This document shows positions 7,096-8,086 of a stretch of DNA of 8,086 bases, piece after piece. Location of the stretch: the NCBI GenBank assembly GCA_023392755.1, contig JAEWNM010000184.1, positions 1 through 8,086 on the forward strand, in the 5' to 3' direction. The position numbers and the translations under genes are program-made. Source of the DNA: Bacillota bacterium (GTDB taxonomy: Bacteria > Bacillota > Clostridia > Christensenellales > Aristaeellaceae). The first letter of the stretch is position 1; every line of letters begins with the position of its first letter. Below the pieces are notes generated by a model. That model was not told where the DNA came from. It made no database searches and saw only the letters and a program-made list of their open reading frames with translations.

Positions 7096-7719
7096 TTACC
7101 AGCGGTCCAGGTGAATTTTCGCATCCACGTTCACGGCATATTGCCTGATCTTTGCCTGCTGCCCGCCGGGATAGCCCAGGGCCAGACAACAGGGGATTTC
7201 ATATCCCTGCGGCACATTCAGCTCAGCCTTGAGAAAGCGTGCTTCCTCGTCGAAGGGTATGCGGGTAACACCCTGTATTCCTTCGCTTGCGGCTGCCAAA
7301 AGCATATTTTCTATGCAGCACCAGATGGATGCGAACCCGTTCAGGGCGGAAAGGCTGCCGGGCTTTAAAAGCGGCTCCTCCTGCCGAAAAACCGGTATGA
7401 TCAAACAGCCCGCCTCCACAAGCATACGCCGCTGCTTGGGAATGGCGTCAATATACATTTCCCGCTGGCTGCTTTCCACCAGGCCCCAGCAGTCCACAAT
7501 ATCCACCGCTTCCCGGCCTTCCCTGTCCCGCACCATTGCAACGGCCTCCAGCCGCCTTTGCCTGCCTTCCAAAACGATGAACTCCCATTCCCGCAGGTGG
7601 TTGTTGGTGGGGGCCTTCAGGCCCGCTCCGATAATCCGCCTAAGCGCCTGACGCCCTATAGGCCGGTCTTCAAAATCGCGTACCGTCCGGCGGGCGTTTA
7701 TCGCATCGTATACTTCCAT
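7096..7719 (-). CDS. Nitroreductase-family flavoprotein
   Basis: This encodes 207 residues. The ATG at 7719 has AAGGAGG 5 nt upstream and yields the classic opening MEVYDAINARRTVRDFEDRPI, whose Arg-Arg pair (10-11) contributes to FMN phosphate binding in the family. APTNNHLREWEFIV (36-49) matches the second conserved patch (often A-P-S-x-x-N-x-Q-P-W). The C-terminal half has the helix GFASIWCCIENMLLAAASEGIQGV (128-151) and then IPCCLALGYP (175-184), both usual landmarks. These enzymes are FMN-dependent NAD(P)H oxidoreductases. The physiological substrate cannot be predicted. Unusually many cysteines are present (Cys77, 105, 134, 135, 177, 178), but no CxxC cluster that would signal an iron-sulfur domain. 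It is first in the probable nitroreductase-ATPase-permease-xylanase unit, directly behind the promoter at 7747-7775. A longer upstream in-frame extension to 7938 was discarded because it crosses that promoter. Confidence 0.85.
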   Translation of the reverse strand: MEVYDAINARRTVRDFEDRPIGRQALRRIIGAGLKAPTNNHLREWEFIVLEGRQRRLEAVAMVRDREGREAVDIVDCWGLVESSQREMYIDAIPKQRRMLVEAGCLIIPVFRQEEPLLKPGSLSALNGFASIWCCIENMLLAAASEGIQGVTRIPFDEEARFLKAELNVPQGYEIPCCLALGYPGGQQAKIRQYAVNVDAKIHLDRW

Positions 7720-7746
7720 ATATGCCTCCTTGCGCTTTACACAGGT

Positions 7747-7775
7747 ATCGTACAGAAATCTTTGTGAATTGTCAA
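7747..7775 (-). promoter_or_regulatory. Sigma-A-type promoter for the nitroreductase-ABC-xylanase unit
   Basis: On the minus strand TTGACA (7775-7770, perfect -35) is followed after exactly 17 bp by TACGAT (7752-7747, 4 of 6 to TATAAT). Transcription would start near 7740, giving a leader of about 20 nt that includes the AAGGAGG of the nitroreductase gene. The location right in front of the first gene of the unit supports it. Confidence 0.7.
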
Positions 7776-7901
7776 TCATATCCATTGGGAATGCATACAT
7801 TGGTGCTTGAGGCGTAGCACGGCGGATCATTTTCACCCGCAACGCAGCATTATCTTCCTTTTCCTTTCCCCATCCATTTGGTGGGCATACTGGAAATGTG
7901 G

Positions 7902-7930
7902 TTGACGCAATTTCATAAAAGTGGTAAAAT
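7902..7930 (+). promoter_or_regulatory. Sigma-A-type promoter for the rightward gene at 7987
   Basis: TTGACG (7902-7907, 5 of 6) is followed by a 17-bp spacer and TAAAAT (7925-7930, 5 of 6). The start point would be near 7937, about 50 nt before the GTG at 7987. It is divergent from the nitroreductase promoter. The stretch between the two promoters (7776-7901) shows no gene or clear operator, only a short weak hairpin around 7868-7884. Confidence 0.75.
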
Positions 7931-7961
7931 AATAACAAATATTTCGTTAAAAAAATAACAT
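7921..7961 (+). promoter_or_regulatory. Two Rex-box-like palindromes over the -10 and start region
   Basis: Compared with the known Rex consensus TTGTTAA-N4-TTAACAA, positions 7921-7938 (GTGGTAA, AATA, ATAACAA) match 11 of 14 fixed bases and span the -10 box. Positions 7944-7961 (TCGTTAA, AAAA, ATAACAT) also match 11 of 14, just past the start point. Rex represses fermentative and redox genes when NAD+/NADH is high, which would suit a NADH- or hydrogenase-linked subunit. The region is AT-rich, so chance matches are likely and the call is tentative. Confidence 0.3.
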
Positions 7962-7986
7962 ATCAACATCAGAAGGGGATGAGCAT

Positions 7987-8086
7987 GTGGAAAGAACTGT
8001 CGAGTCCGAAGGCACGCTGACACCCCGCACGGCCAAGCAAATCGAAAAGATCGCCCTGCGGTACAAGAACCAGCCCGAACAACTGA
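7987..8086 (+). CDS. N-terminus of a possible NuoE/HndA-type [2Fe-2S] subunit, cut by the window end
   Basis: A GTG at 7987, 8 nt after AGAAGGGG, opens a frame of 33 complete codons running off the window: (M)ERTVESEGTLTPRTAKQ, then IEKIALRYKNQPEQL. The pattern 'I..I..+Y+.QP..L' is how thioredoxin-like [2Fe-2S] subunits of NADH dehydrogenases and electron-bifurcating hydrogenases (NuoE, HndA, HydA-partner) usually begin, ahead of 'IP.LQE.Q..FGYLP'. That continuation and the cysteine ligands lie beyond the window, so the family is a guess from the start alone. No in-frame ATG, GTG or TTG lies between the upstream stop (7948-7950) and 7987. The ATGs at 7979 and 7985 are in another frame that stops at 8018-8020. 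A good promoter and ribosome binding site make a real gene very likely. Confidence 0.6.
   Translation, partial: MERTVESEGTLTPRTAKQIEKIALRYKNQPEQL

Noticed and set aside
7720..7938. A 73-residue N-terminal extension of the nitroreductase to an upstream start at 7938.
   Set aside because: It crosses the promoter at 7747-7775, has no family similarity, and the ATG at 7719 has an excellent ribosome binding site at the expected family start.

Overview
The window looks like an ordinary chromosomal stretch from a Gram-positive, probably anaerobic and plant-fibre-degrading member of the Firmicutes (Clostridia-like). This is inferred from strong AGGAGG-type ribosome binding sites, a secreted multimodular GH10 xylanase, a DUF368 (PopT-type) membrane protein, a NatA/NatB-type ABC pair, and Gram-positive-style intrinsic terminators. 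The DNA is moderately GC-rich by eye. No rRNA, tRNA, CRISPR array, insertion sequence, phage gene or attachment site was seen.

Layout: (1) 1-359, plus strand: the 3' end of a DUF368 polytopic membrane protein, cut by the window edge. (2) 356-727, minus: a small MmcQ/YjbR-family protein, convergent with and slightly overlapping (1). It has its own extended -10 promoter and a foldable leader with three mutually complementary segments. (3) 908-1594, minus: a lipoprotein carrying two tandem cytochrome-b5-like domains, ended by a clear intrinsic terminator at 853-882. (4) 1827-7719, minus: a probable four-gene transcription unit read from right to left, comprising a nitroreductase, a NatA-like ABC ATPase, a NatB-like permease and a 990-residue secreted xylanase. 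It is bounded by a good sigma-A-type promoter (7747-7775) and an 11-bp-stem hairpin (1774-1802). (5) 7902-8086, plus: a divergent promoter, Rex-like palindromes, and the first 33 codons of a GTG-initiated gene resembling the N-terminus of NuoE/HndA-type [2Fe-2S] subunits.

The nitroreductase, ATPase and permease genes are tightly spaced (22 and 10 bp) and are likely translated from one mRNA. The xylanase follows after 47 bp with no visible terminator. The xylanase is a self-contained extracellular enzyme with the module order CBM22-like, CBM22-like, GH10, CBM9-like, CBM9, as in Thermotoga XynA. The ABC pair is an exporter of unknown cargo, and its link to xylan use is only positional. I see no clearly new system. 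The best leads are the tandem b5-domain lipoprotein, the attenuator-like leader of the YjbR gene, and the Rex-like sites in front of the possible redox subunit.
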